Made by a program: the position numbers and the translations under genes. From JAUIAI01 sp963976885 (GTDB lineage: Bacteria > Pseudomonadota > Gammaproteobacteria > Burkholderiales > Burkholderiaceae_E): 5,184 nt of DNA. The notes under the pieces are model-generated. The model searched no databases, was not told the origin of the DNA, and saw only the letters and a list, made by a program, of their open reading frames with translations. Shown in pieces: positions 1-5,184 of the stretch. Location of the stretch: the NCBI GenBank assembly GCA_963976885.1, contig CAXBNM010000322.1:1-5184 (forward strand), written 5' to 3'. How positions within the stretch are numbered: position 1 is the first letter of the stretch; every line of letters begins with the position of its first letter.

Positions 1-1
1 C

Positions 2-88
2 AATGTCGTTGCCGCGGGCAACGACCGACTGCAACTGGACGAAGAAGCGCACGAATTGGCCCGAGGCTTTGAGGGCGCCAACATATGA
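2..88 (+). CDS. 3' end of an unidentified upstream gene (partial)
   Basis: An open frame enters from the left edge and runs for 28 codons to a TGA at 86-88. The stop overlaps the soxC ATG at 85 as ATGA, a common sign of translational coupling. The visible C-terminal peptide is rather acidic, contains LDEEAHELARGFEG and ends GANI; it looks like a helical tail but carries no motif I can assign to a family. Genes next to soxC in other organisms include regulators, thioredoxins and other sox-associated proteins, but nothing here decides between them. The case for this being coding rests on the open frame, the plausible amino-acid composition and the stop/start overlap. A competing open frame beginning at ATG 3 runs through into soxC and is less convincing. 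Confidence 0.5.
   Translation, partial: NVVAAGNDRLQLDEEAHELARGFEGANI
5..25. repeat. Perfect 9-bp inverted repeat with 3-base spacer
   Basis: The left arm GTCGTTGCC (5-13) is the exact reverse complement of the right arm GGCAACGAC (17-25), separated by GCG (14-16). It lies inside the tail of the upstream frame, about 60 bases before the soxC start. It could be an operator for a dimeric regulator, an RNA hairpin within a polycistronic message, or a coincidence of coding sequence (VVAAGND). No T-run follows, so it does not look like an intrinsic terminator. Confidence 0.5.
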
Positions 89-1440
89 AACCGAATACCG
101 ACCCTGGCGCCCTGCCCGGTCGTATTCGACCCGCGCCTGAAAATTTCCTCGATCACGCGCAAACCAAACGAGCCGCCCGTGCACGCCGCGGTTTCATGGC
201 GCGCGCACTGGCCATGGGCGCCGGCATCTCCGCGACCCAACTGGCCGGCCAGAAGGCGCAAGCGGAGTCCCCCCAAGGCGACCCGGCCATCCTTGACCTT
301 CCTGAACACAGCACCGGACTGGGCCAGCCAGTCGCCAGCAGCGGCTACGGCATGCCATCTCGCTGGGAGCGCAATCTGCAACGCCGCCAAAGTCCGGGGT
401 TGACGCAAGTAGGGGCATCATCGGTGAGCTTTTGTCCGTTGCAAAGCCTGTTCGGCATCATTACGCCAAGCGGCCTGCACTTTGAACGCCATCATCAGGG
501 TTGGTGGGATATCGACCCCAGCCAACATCGATTGATGTTGCATGGCCTGGTACGTGCGCCCCGTGTCTTCACGATGGACGAACTGATGCGGCTGCCATCC
601 GTGTCACGCATTCACTTCATTGAATGCGGCGCCAACACCGGTATGGAATGGGGCAATGTGGCAGTGCCTACCGTGCAATACACCCATGGCATGTTGTCGT
701 GCTCCGAATTCACCGGAGTGCGCCTGTCGACCCTGCTCGATCTTGTTGGCGCCGATACCACCAAGGGAGCTTATCTGCTCGCCGAAGGCGCGGATGGCTC
801 GTCAATGACACGCACCATCGCCATGGCAAGAGCGCTGGATGACGTCATCGTTGCCTGGGCGATGAATGGCGAAATGCTGCGCCCCGAAAACGGCTACCCC
901 TTGCGCCTCGTTGTGCCTGGCGTGCAAGGCGTGTCCTGGGTCAAGTATCTGCGCCGTATCGAAGTTGGCGACCAGCCCTTCTACACCAAAGATGAGACGC
1001 TGCACTATATCGACATGATGCCTGACGGCACCCACCGTCAGTTCACCTCCATTCAAGAAGTGAAGTCGGTCATTACCAGCCCATCGGGCGGTCAGATGTT
1101 GCTAGACAAGGGCTATTACAACGTCAGCGGACTGGCCTGGTCGGGACGCGGCAGGGTTGTACGCGTGGACGTCTCGGCCGACGGCGGCCGCAACTGGCGT
1201 CCGGCTCGCCTGGAAGAGCCGTCATTGTCCAAAGCCCTGACCCGCTTCAACATTGACTGGGTCTGGGACGGCCAACCGGCGCTTCTGCAGTCGCGCGCCA
1301 CGGACGAAACCGGTCAGGTTCAGCCCAGGCTGAATCAATTGCGGGCGGTGCGGGGCACCCGTTCGATCTATCACAATAACGCCATTCAGACCTGGAAACT
1401 GGCGCCATCGGGCGAGGTGAGCAATGTCCAGATTGGCTGA
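85..1440 (+). CDS. soxC: SoxC, sulfane dehydrogenase molybdenum-cofactor subunit
   Basis: SoxC is the molybdopterin subunit of periplasmic sulfane dehydrogenase SoxCD, which oxidises the sulfane sulfur bound to SoxY to the sulfone level and passes electrons to SoxD. It belongs to the sulfite oxidase family. The 451-residue protein starts with a Tat signal: twin arginines R34-R35 in ARRGFM, a hydrophobic stretch at about 39-54 and a likely cleavage after AQA (residue 60). Tat export fits a protein that folds around its cofactor in the cytoplasm. The Moco domain covers about 120-300. C181 in IECGANTGMEWG is the expected molybdenum-ligating cysteine, and NGYPLRLVVPGVQG (269-282) followed by SWVKYLRRIEV (284-294) is typical of the family. 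The C-terminal dimerisation domain spans about 325-440, with VDVSADGGRNW at 361-371. ATG 85 is preferred because the next in-frame Met (M38) would remove the twin arginines; GAGGG at 71-75 can serve as ribosome binding site. The 3' end overlaps soxD by 17 bases. Close sulfite dehydrogenases (SorA) are the main alternative, but the soxDYZAX context settles the call. Confidence 0.97.
   Translation: MKPNTDPGALPGRIRPAPENFLDHAQTKRAARARRGFMARALAMGAGISATQLAGQKAQAESPQGDPAILDLPEHSTGLGQPVASSGYGMPSRWERNLQRRQSPGLTQVGASSVSFCPLQSLFGIITPSGLHFERHHQGWWDIDPSQHRLMLHGLVRAPRVFTMDELMRLPSVSRIHFIECGANTGMEWGNVAVPTVQYTHGMLSCSEFTGVRLSTLLDLVGADTTKGAYLLAEGADGSSMTRTIAMARALDDVIVAWAMNGEMLRPENGYPLRLVVPGVQGVSWVKYLRRIEVGDQPFYTKDETLHYIDMMPDGTHRQFTSIQEVKSVITSPSGGQMLLDKGYYNVSGLAWSGRGRVVRVDVSADGGRNWRPARLEEPSLSKALTRFNIDWVWDGQPALLQSRATDETGQVQPRLNQLRAVRGTRSIYHNNAIQTWKLAPSGEVSNVQIG
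1415..1426 (+). promoter_or_regulatory. soxD ribosome binding site and start inside soxC
   Basis: AGGTGA (1415-1420) precedes the soxD ATG (1424-1426) within the last codons of soxC. The site fixes the soxD start, because the encoded signal peptide begins exactly here, and it implies translational coupling of the two subunits. Confidence 0.6.
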
Positions 1441-2599
1441 CACTGCCGTGCGCACCGGGAGCCGCTCAGTGCTTTACGCGATCCTGAGCCTTGTGCTTAT
1501 CGCCCCCGCCCATGCCGGCTCGCTCGACGGCTCCGCCATCGACGAAGCCATGCGCAGCCTTGGCCGCATGCCGACCAGTGCTGAAATCAAGGCATGGGAC
1601 ATTGATGTGCGCCCCGATTTCAGCGGCTTGCCGCCGGGACAAGGTTCGGTCGACGACGGGATGGTGATCTGGGAGTCAAAGTGCGCGTCATGTCACGGCG
1701 TATTCGGCGAATCCAATGAAGTGTTCACGCCATTGGTTGGCGGAGTGACCGACGAAGATGTCGCCACCGGCCATGTCGCCGCACTCGCCGATGGCTCGCA
1801 CCCGCATCGCACTACGTTGATGCGCTTGTCGCAAATCTCCACCCTCTGGGACTACATCAATCGGGCCATGCCCTGGAACGCCCCGAAATCTCTTCAGCCC
1901 GATGAGGTCTACGCGGTCATTGCCTACATGTTGCAACTCGGTGAACTGGTTGAACCGGATTTCGTACTGTCAAACGAAAACATGGCAGAGATTCAGGCTC
2001 GCCTGCCCAACCGCAACGGCATGCGCCGGTACGACGCGATGTGGGTGGTTGCGGGCAAACCCGATGTGCAAGGTGACGCCTGCATGAGCGACTGTGCGCA
2101 CGACACTGACGTCCAGTCATTCATTCCCGATTACGCCCGGAACGCGCATGGCAACCTGGCCACCCAGAACCGATTGATCGGGCCAGCCGTTGGGGTCGAC
2201 ACCACGCTACCGGCGCCAGTTTCGCTGGCCGAGTCACGCACGATGGCTGCCCACAGCTTGCGGGCGGCCCAGGCCGATCAACAGGCGCCATCAGCGGCTC
2301 AAATTGCTACCGGCAACTCGCCAGCCGCCGCCCCCCGAAATCAAGATGCCGCGCGCATGCGCGAACTGGCGCAGGGCAAGGGTTGCCTGGCCTGTCATGG
2401 CATTGACAAGAAAATTCTCGGCCCGGCCTTCACCGATGTTGCCGAACGGTACCGCAACCAGAATGGAGCAGCAGACATCCTTGCCGAGCGAATTCGCGGT
2501 GGCACCCAAGGCGCATGGGGACCCGTGCCGATGCCAGCCAATGCCAACGTCAGCAGTGCGGACGCTCAGGCTCTGGCGGCATGGGTGCTGGAACATTAG
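1424..2599 (+). CDS. soxD: SoxD, dihaem cytochrome c subunit of sulfane dehydrogenase
   Basis: SoxD is the electron-accepting cytochrome partner of SoxC. The 391-residue protein has a Sec-type signal peptide (hydrophobic core about 16-27, likely cleavage after APAHA, residue 31). Two c-type haem sites are visible: CASCH at 87-91 in the N-terminal domain, with RAMPWNAPKSL nearby (M149 a possible distal ligand), and CLACH at 321-325 in the C-terminal class I cytochrome domain, where GAWGPVPMP supplies the likely ligand M370. Between them lies a CMSDC pair (C220, C224) that is not a haem motif and may form a disulfide, then an Ala/Pro/Gln-rich stretch at about 255-308 that looks like a flexible linker. 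The ATG lies inside the soxC 3' end, preceded by AGGTGA at 1415-1420, so translation is probably coupled. SoxC and SoxD carry different signals (Tat and Sec), so they would be exported separately and assemble in the periplasm. Confidence 0.95.
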   Translation: MSRLADTAVRTGSRSVLYAILSLVLIAPAHAGSLDGSAIDEAMRSLGRMPTSAEIKAWDIDVRPDFSGLPPGQGSVDDGMVIWESKCASCHGVFGESNEVFTPLVGGVTDEDVATGHVAALADGSHPHRTTLMRLSQISTLWDYINRAMPWNAPKSLQPDEVYAVIAYMLQLGELVEPDFVLSNENMAEIQARLPNRNGMRRYDAMWVVAGKPDVQGDACMSDCAHDTDVQSFIPDYARNAHGNLATQNRLIGPAVGVDTTLPAPVSLAESRTMAAHSLRAAQADQQAPSAAQIATGNSPAAAPRNQDAARMRELAQGKGCLACHGIDKKILGPAFTDVAERYRNQNGAADILAERIRGGTQGAWGPVPMPANANVSSADAQALAAWVLEH

Positions 2600-2709
2600 T
2601 TCTGATCGGCACCGTTGTCCGCTTCAAGCTCAATCAACTCCGTCATTCAGAGTACAGTTTGATTTGTCCGTATCGAAGTCTCCGGCTTTGATCAACCAGG
2701 GAGAGTTTT
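2600..2709 (+). other. soxD-soxY intergenic region
   Basis: This 110-base gap is the longest in the window and is less GC-rich than the flanking genes, especially around 2641-2690. I find no stable hairpin followed by a T-run, so no terminator. A TACAGT at 2653-2658 has four of six matches to a sigma-70 -10 box but lacks a good -35 at proper spacing, so a separate soxYZAX promoter is possible but not shown. The end of the gap holds AGGGAGAG (2698-2705), the soxY ribosome binding site. Confidence 0.5.
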
Positions 2710-3177
2710 ATGAATCGTTCGAAACGAAGCACTTTGCAGGCGGCAGGCGCAACCGGGATATTTGCCGCGCTGGTCGCTGTCGGCTTCATCAAACCGACCA
2801 TTGCCAGCGCCGGTGCCATTGAAGACGCTTTCAAGGCCAAGGGCGCCACCGCCGGTCTCAAGGCATTGGGAGCCGAAGACGCAAGCTTGTCCGACAAGGT
2901 CACTCTGAAGGCCCCCGATATCGCGGAAAACGGTGCCGTCGTGCCCGTTGCTGTTTCTTCCTCTCTCGACAATGTCGAGATGATCGCCGTCATCGTCGAC
3001 AAAAACCCGAATTCGCTTACCGGCGCTTTCGAGATTCTGGAAGGGACACCGGCGGACATCACGATGCGGGTCAAGATGGGGCAAAGCTCGGACATCATCG
3101 CGCTGGTCAAAGCCGACGGCAAGTTCTACATGGCCCGCAAGGAAGTCAAAGTCACGCTGGGCGGATGTGGTGGTTGA
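2710..3177 (+). CDS. soxY: SoxY, sulfur-carrier subunit of SoxYZ
   Basis: SoxY covalently carries the pathway intermediates on a C-terminal cysteine and visits SoxAX, SoxB and SoxCD in turn. The 155-residue protein ends VTLGGCGG, the diagnostic flexible GGCGG swinging arm; the carrier residue is C153, the only cysteine in the protein. The mature part (about 35-150) is the immunoglobulin-like SoxY domain, with typical APDIAENGAVVPV and VDKNPNSL segments. The signal peptide has a hydrophobic core at about 14-27 and likely cleavage after IASA (residue 34). Its n-region reads NRSKRSTLQAAG: a Lys-Arg pair (K5-R6) stands where SoxY normally has the Tat twin arginines. As SoxZ has no signal of its own and is thought to be co-exported folded with SoxY, this should still be a Tat substrate, but that is inference. 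The start is fixed by AGGGAGAG at 2698-2705. soxZ follows after 52 bases. Confidence 0.97.
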   Translation: MNRSKRSTLQAAGATGIFAALVAVGFIKPTIASAGAIEDAFKAKGATAGLKALGAEDASLSDKVTLKAPDIAENGAVVPVAVSSSLDNVEMIAVIVDKNPNSLTGAFEILEGTPADITMRVKMGQSSDIIALVKADGKFYMARKEVKVTLGGCGG

Positions 3178-3215
3178 TCGCACGCGCTGATCTCACCCCC
3201 ATTTGGCCCCACCAT

Positions 3216-3232
3216 AAAGGAGTATTGCAATG
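3216..3232 (+). promoter_or_regulatory. soxZ ribosome binding site and start
   Basis: AAAGGAG (3216-3222) lies seven bases before ATG 3230. This is a near-ideal Shine-Dalgarno site and picks the first Met over the in-frame ATG at 3242 (M5). It is one of the strongest in the window, fitting the need for abundant carrier protein. Confidence 0.75.
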
Positions 3233-3541
3233 GCAGACCCGATGCGCATTCGCGCCAGACTCAAAGACGACACCGCCGATGTGCGGATCCTGATGGCCCA
3301 TGAAATGGAAACCGGACAACGCAAGAACTCCAGCGGCGAACTGATTCCCGCCTGGCATATCACAGAGGTTGTTGCATCGCTGAACGACAAGCCGGTACTC
3401 AAAGCGCATTGGGGACCAGCGATTGCCAAAAACCCCTATCTCGCCTTCAAGATCCCCGGCGCTAAAAAAGGCGACAAAATCACCGTGAAATGGGTTGATA
3501 ACAAGGGCGATTCACGCACGGATGAAGCAACCGTCAACTGA
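3230..3541 (+). CDS. soxZ: SoxZ, partner subunit of the SoxYZ carrier
   Basis: SoxZ forms the heterodimer with SoxY and provides docking surface for the Sox enzymes; it has no catalytic cofactor. The 103-residue product covers the whole SoxZ domain. Visible family signatures are MRIRARLKDDTADVRILMAH (5-24), METGQRKNSSGELIPAWHI (26-44), KNPYLAFKIPGAKKGD (67-82) and VKWVDNKGDS (86-95). In the HPMETG motif common in the family this protein has HEMETG (24-29), a Pro-to-Glu change. There is no signal peptide and no cysteine, as expected for a protein carried across the membrane by SoxY. It follows soxY by 52 bases and precedes soxA by 86 bases. Confidence 0.97.
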   Translation: MADPMRIRARLKDDTADVRILMAHEMETGQRKNSSGELIPAWHITEVVASLNDKPVLKAHWGPAIAKNPYLAFKIPGAKKGDKITVKWVDNKGDSRTDEATVN

Positions 3542-3627
3542 CAGACGGCTCTCGCAGTAAGCAAGCAGGTCTTATAACAACCAGATCAGCACGCTATCAA
3601 TGGCGTGCACAGGGAAGGAGACAGACC
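3542..3627 (+). other. soxZ-soxA intergenic region
   Basis: An 86-base gap. It holds a TATAAC at 3573-3578 (five of six matches to a -10 box, but no good -35), a short inverted repeat at 3589-3608, and the soxA ribosome binding site AAGGAG at 3615-3620. ATG 3600 opens a different frame overlapping soxA; it lacks a Shine-Dalgarno site and is not treated as a gene. Confidence 0.5.
3589..3608 (+). repeat. Inverted repeat / possible hairpin before soxA
   Basis: GCACGC (3589-3594) pairs with GCGTGC (3603-3608) across an 8-base loop that a T-G pair could shorten to 6. It ends six bases before the soxA Shine-Dalgarno site (3615-3620). No T-run follows, so termination is unlikely; an effect on mRNA processing or stability, or chance, are the options. 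Confidence 0.35.
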
Positions 3628-4461
3628 ATGGTTTCAGCGAAACCCCGCTACTGGCCGACGCTGTTGTCGGCTGCAACAGTAACCGCGTTGCTTGCCCTTG
3701 CAGGCACGGCCGACGCGGACGATGCAGTACAGAAAGGCATCGAGCAATACCGCGAAATGCTGCAAGACGGCAACCCGGCCGAACTTACCGTCTACAAGGG
3801 CGAAGATCTCTGGCTGGCCAAGGCTGGCCCGAAAAATGCCAGTCTCGAACAATGCGATCTTGGCAAGGGTCCGGGTGTCCTTGAAGGCGCGTACGCCGAG
3901 TTGCCCCGTTACTTCGCTGATGTCGACCGGGTCATGGACGCTGAAACGCGTATCGCGCACTGCCGCGTAACCTTGCAAGGGATTACCACGGAAGAGGCCA
4001 ACAACAAGCCGTTTGGTGGTCGTGGTCAGCCTCAAACGGTCAACGAGGCGCTGGTCTCTTATGTGGTGGAGCAATCGCGCGGCATGCCCATCAACGTTCC
4101 CCAGGAACACCCCAAAGAAGTGGCTTCGTACCAACGCGGCGAAAAAACCTTCTTCTACGTTGGCGGCCCCTACGACTTCTCCTGCGCGACCTGCCATGGT
4201 GCCGACAATCAGCGCATCAGGTTGCAGGAATTGCCCAAACTGACTGAAACCGGTCCCGCGCAAAAGGCCTTTGGCACCTGGCCGGCCTACCGAGTCTCGC
4301 TCGGCCTGGTGAAAACCATGCAATGGCGCATGAACGATTGTTTCCGCCAGCAGCGCTTTCCCAAACTCAAATTTGGCTCGCAGACATCAATTGATCTGAT
4401 CACCTTCATGGGCGTCAAAGCCAACGGCGGCGTCATGAATGCGCCCGCCATGAAGCGCTAA
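3628..4461 (+). CDS. soxA: SoxA, monohaem (type II-like) catalytic subunit of SoxAX
   Basis: SoxA is the catalytic subunit of the SoxAX cytochrome complex, which joins thiosulfate oxidatively to the SoxY carrier cysteine as the entry step of the pathway. The 277-residue protein has a Sec signal (hydrophobic core about 11-26, likely cleavage after TADA, residue 30). One haem motif is present, CATCH at 186-190. The active-site cysteine that ligates this haem, found as a persulfide in characterised SoxA, is C238 in QWRMNDCFRQQRFP; R234, four residues before it, matches the spacing of the known active-site arginine. Dihaem SoxA proteins carry another CxxCH in the N-terminal half; here that region has only isolated cysteines C76 (EQCDLGKGPG) and C112 (IAHCRVT), which probably form the disulfide seen in monohaem SoxA. 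The start is fixed by AAGGAG (3615-3620), seven bases upstream. soxX follows after 14 bases, so the two are almost certainly co-transcribed. Confidence 0.97.
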   Translation: MVSAKPRYWPTLLSAATVTALLALAGTADADDAVQKGIEQYREMLQDGNPAELTVYKGEDLWLAKAGPKNASLEQCDLGKGPGVLEGAYAELPRYFADVDRVMDAETRIAHCRVTLQGITTEEANNKPFGGRGQPQTVNEALVSYVVEQSRGMPINVPQEHPKEVASYQRGEKTFFYVGGPYDFSCATCHGADNQRIRLQELPKLTETGPAQKAFGTWPAYRVSLGLVKTMQWRMNDCFRQQRFPKLKFGSQTSIDLITFMGVKANGGVMNAPAMKR

Positions 4462-4475
4462 CCGGAGACCCAGTC

Positions 4476-5123
4476 ATGCACAATCAACTACGAAAGAGTT
4501 TACTTGCGAGCGCTGCACTGACCGTTCTCGGCACCGGAACTGCCTCGCTGATGGCCGCCGAGAAAGCCCTCGATCTGCGCAGCGATGACGCCGCGGTAAA
4601 AGCCACCTTGCAAGCATCGTTTACCGGTAACGAGATCGCCCCGATGAGCCGCCTCGATCAGTCCGAAGCGCAGCAGGCGTGTTCGGCGGCGGCGGGCGGC
4701 GCACTGGAGCCGGCACTCAAGGCCAGGCTTGAAAAAGCCGCGATGGCGGCAATCAAGTATCCGCAAGACGATCAATACCTTGGCGACTGGAAACGGGGTC
4801 AGAATCTGGCCTCCAAAGGGAACGGCCTGACCTGGCGCGACAAACCGGGCTCACAAGCCTACGGCAATTGCTACGCCTGCCACCAGCTTGAAACGGCGCA
4901 GTTGTCTTACGGCACCATCGGTCCGAGCCTGAACAATTATGGCAAGTTGCGCGGCACCGCTCCGGCCATGCTCAAGTACACCTGGGGGCGGTTGTGGAAC
5001 TCCCATGCGTTCAACGCCTGTAATGCCATGCCTCGGTTCGGTGCGGCGGGCATTCTCAACGAAACCGATCTGAAAGACCTGATGGCCTTGTTGCTCGACC
5101 CGAACTCGCCCGTCAACGAGTAA
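4476..5123 (+). CDS. soxX: SoxX, monohaem cytochrome c subunit of SoxAX (long form)
   Basis: SoxX accepts electrons from the SoxA active site and passes them to downstream cytochromes. The 215-residue product has a signal peptide (LRKSLLASAALTVLGTG, likely cleavage near residue 27-28). The cytochrome domain is C-terminal: GNCYACH places the haem cysteines at C132 and C135 with H136 as ligand, followed by TIGPSLNNYGKLRG (147-160) and the likely distal ligand M185 in NAMPRFG. Ahead of it lies an extension of roughly 75-100 residues (about 28-120) that short SoxX proteins lack; similar long forms accompany monohaem SoxA. Two further cysteines, C69 (QQACSAAAGG) and C182 (NACNAMP), could form a disulfide. 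GGAG at 4464-4467 lies eight bases before the ATG. A generic class I cytochrome c is the only alternative, and position next to soxA rules it out in practice. Confidence 0.95.
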   Translation: MHNQLRKSLLASAALTVLGTGTASLMAAEKALDLRSDDAAVKATLQASFTGNEIAPMSRLDQSEAQQACSAAAGGALEPALKARLEKAAMAAIKYPQDDQYLGDWKRGQNLASKGNGLTWRDKPGSQAYGNCYACHQLETAQLSYGTIGPSLNNYGKLRGTAPAMLKYTWGRLWNSHAFNACNAMPRFGAAGILNETDLKDLMALLLDPNSPVNE

Positions 5124-5184
5124 GGAGTACCGGCTGAGCCCGGATAAGCCTGGCGCGTAAGCCAGGTGCAACCCGCCCCTGCCC
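5124..5184 (+). other. Non-coding sequence after soxX to window end
   Basis: Apart from the stem-loop above there is an AAGGAG at 5122-5127 that overlaps the soxX stop but has no ATG, GTG or TTG at usable spacing. The only conventional start codon is a GTG at 5166-5168, inside the hairpin and with no clear ribosome binding site, so no gene start is called. The next gene must begin beyond the window. Confidence 0.5.
5149..5166 (+). repeat. Inverted repeat / possible stem-loop after soxX
   Basis: CCTGGC (5149-5154) and GCCAGG (5161-5166) are exact reverse complements around a 6-base loop GCGTAA, extendable by one G-T pair. It begins 26 bases after the soxX stop. The following bases are C-rich with no T-run, so it is not a standard intrinsic terminator; it may attenuate or stabilise the message ahead of a downstream gene such as soxB. 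Confidence 0.4.

Noticed and set aside
2614..2658. Sigma-70-like promoter before soxY (TACAGT as -10)
   Set aside because: Only four of six matches in the -10 and no credible -35 at 16-18 bases; not enough to call.
2190..2822. Plus-strand open frame of 210 codons spanning the soxD end, the gap and the soxY start
   Set aside because: It overlaps the C-terminal haem domain of SoxD and the SoxY signal peptide, both well supported, and its basic, Arg/Pro-rich translation looks like an out-of-frame reading.
2643..3183. Two overlapping minus-strand open frames opposite soxY
   Set aside because: Both mirror soxY in other frames, overlap each other and show no family motif; soxY itself has the diagnostic C-terminal GGCGG.
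3168..3214. TGGTGG / CCACCA complementary pair flanking the soxY-soxZ gap
   Set aside because: Six bases separated by 35 is expected by chance, and the left arm is part of the codons for the conserved GGCGG tail.
3600..3884. Plus-strand open frame starting at ATG 3600 and overlapping soxA
   Set aside because: It has no Shine-Dalgarno site, and its translation becomes an Arg/Gly/Cys-rich out-of-frame reading of soxA.
3634..4323. Long open frame on the minus strand (229 codons) opposite soxA
   Set aside because: It lies entirely within soxA, has no recognisable domain, and is explained by codon bias in GC-rich coding DNA.
5122..5136. Shine-Dalgarno-like AAGGAG after soxX with a CTG start
   Set aside because: The CTG frame closes after eight codons at 5158-5160, and no conventional start is at usable spacing.
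1..5184. Mobile elements, CRISPR repeats, tRNA or rRNA genes
   Set aside because: No terminal repeats, transposase motifs, spaced direct repeats or tRNA-like cloverleaf were seen; the window is almost fully coding.

Overview
The window carries six consecutive, same-strand genes of the periplasmic thiosulfate-oxidising Sox multienzyme system, in the order soxC-soxD-soxY-soxZ-soxA-soxX. All six are complete and carry the family's key residues. The tail of one unidentified gene precedes soxC. The GC-rich sequence (about 60 % by eye), Proteobacterial-type export signals and CDYZAX gene order suggest a sulfur-oxidising Proteobacterium. Betaproteobacteria are the likeliest group because they commonly use this order, but a gammaproteobacterium cannot be excluded from the sequence alone.

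Layout: bases 2-88 look like the 3' end of an upstream reading frame that overlaps the soxC start in an ATGA arrangement. A perfect 9-bp inverted repeat lies inside this tail. soxC (85-1440, Moco sulfane dehydrogenase subunit) overlaps soxD (1424-2599, dihaem cytochrome c subunit) by 17 bases. A 110-base gap, the largest in the window, leads to soxY (2710-3177) and soxZ (3230-3541), which encode the sulfur-carrier heterodimer. An 86-base gap with a small inverted repeat precedes soxA (3628-4461). soxX (4476-5123) follows after 14 bases. The last 61 bases hold a possible stem-loop and no recognisable gene start.

How the genes work together (established family knowledge): SoxAX conjugates thiosulfate to the C-terminal cysteine of SoxY in SoxYZ. 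SoxB, which is not in this window, releases the terminal sulfone as sulfate. SoxCD oxidises the remaining sulfane sulfur to the sulfone level and passes electrons to cytochromes. With soxCD present, the expected outcome is complete oxidation of thiosulfate to sulfate without obligatory sulfur globules, provided soxB is elsewhere, most plausibly just downstream.

The pathway itself is well described and I see no new system here. The details worth a second look are a Lys-Arg instead of Arg-Arg in the presumed Tat signal of SoxY, a monohaem SoxA with a cysteine pair where haem 1 sits in dihaem forms, a long SoxX with extra cysteines, a CxxxC motif and long linker in SoxD, and the inverted repeats at the left edge, before soxA and after soxX.
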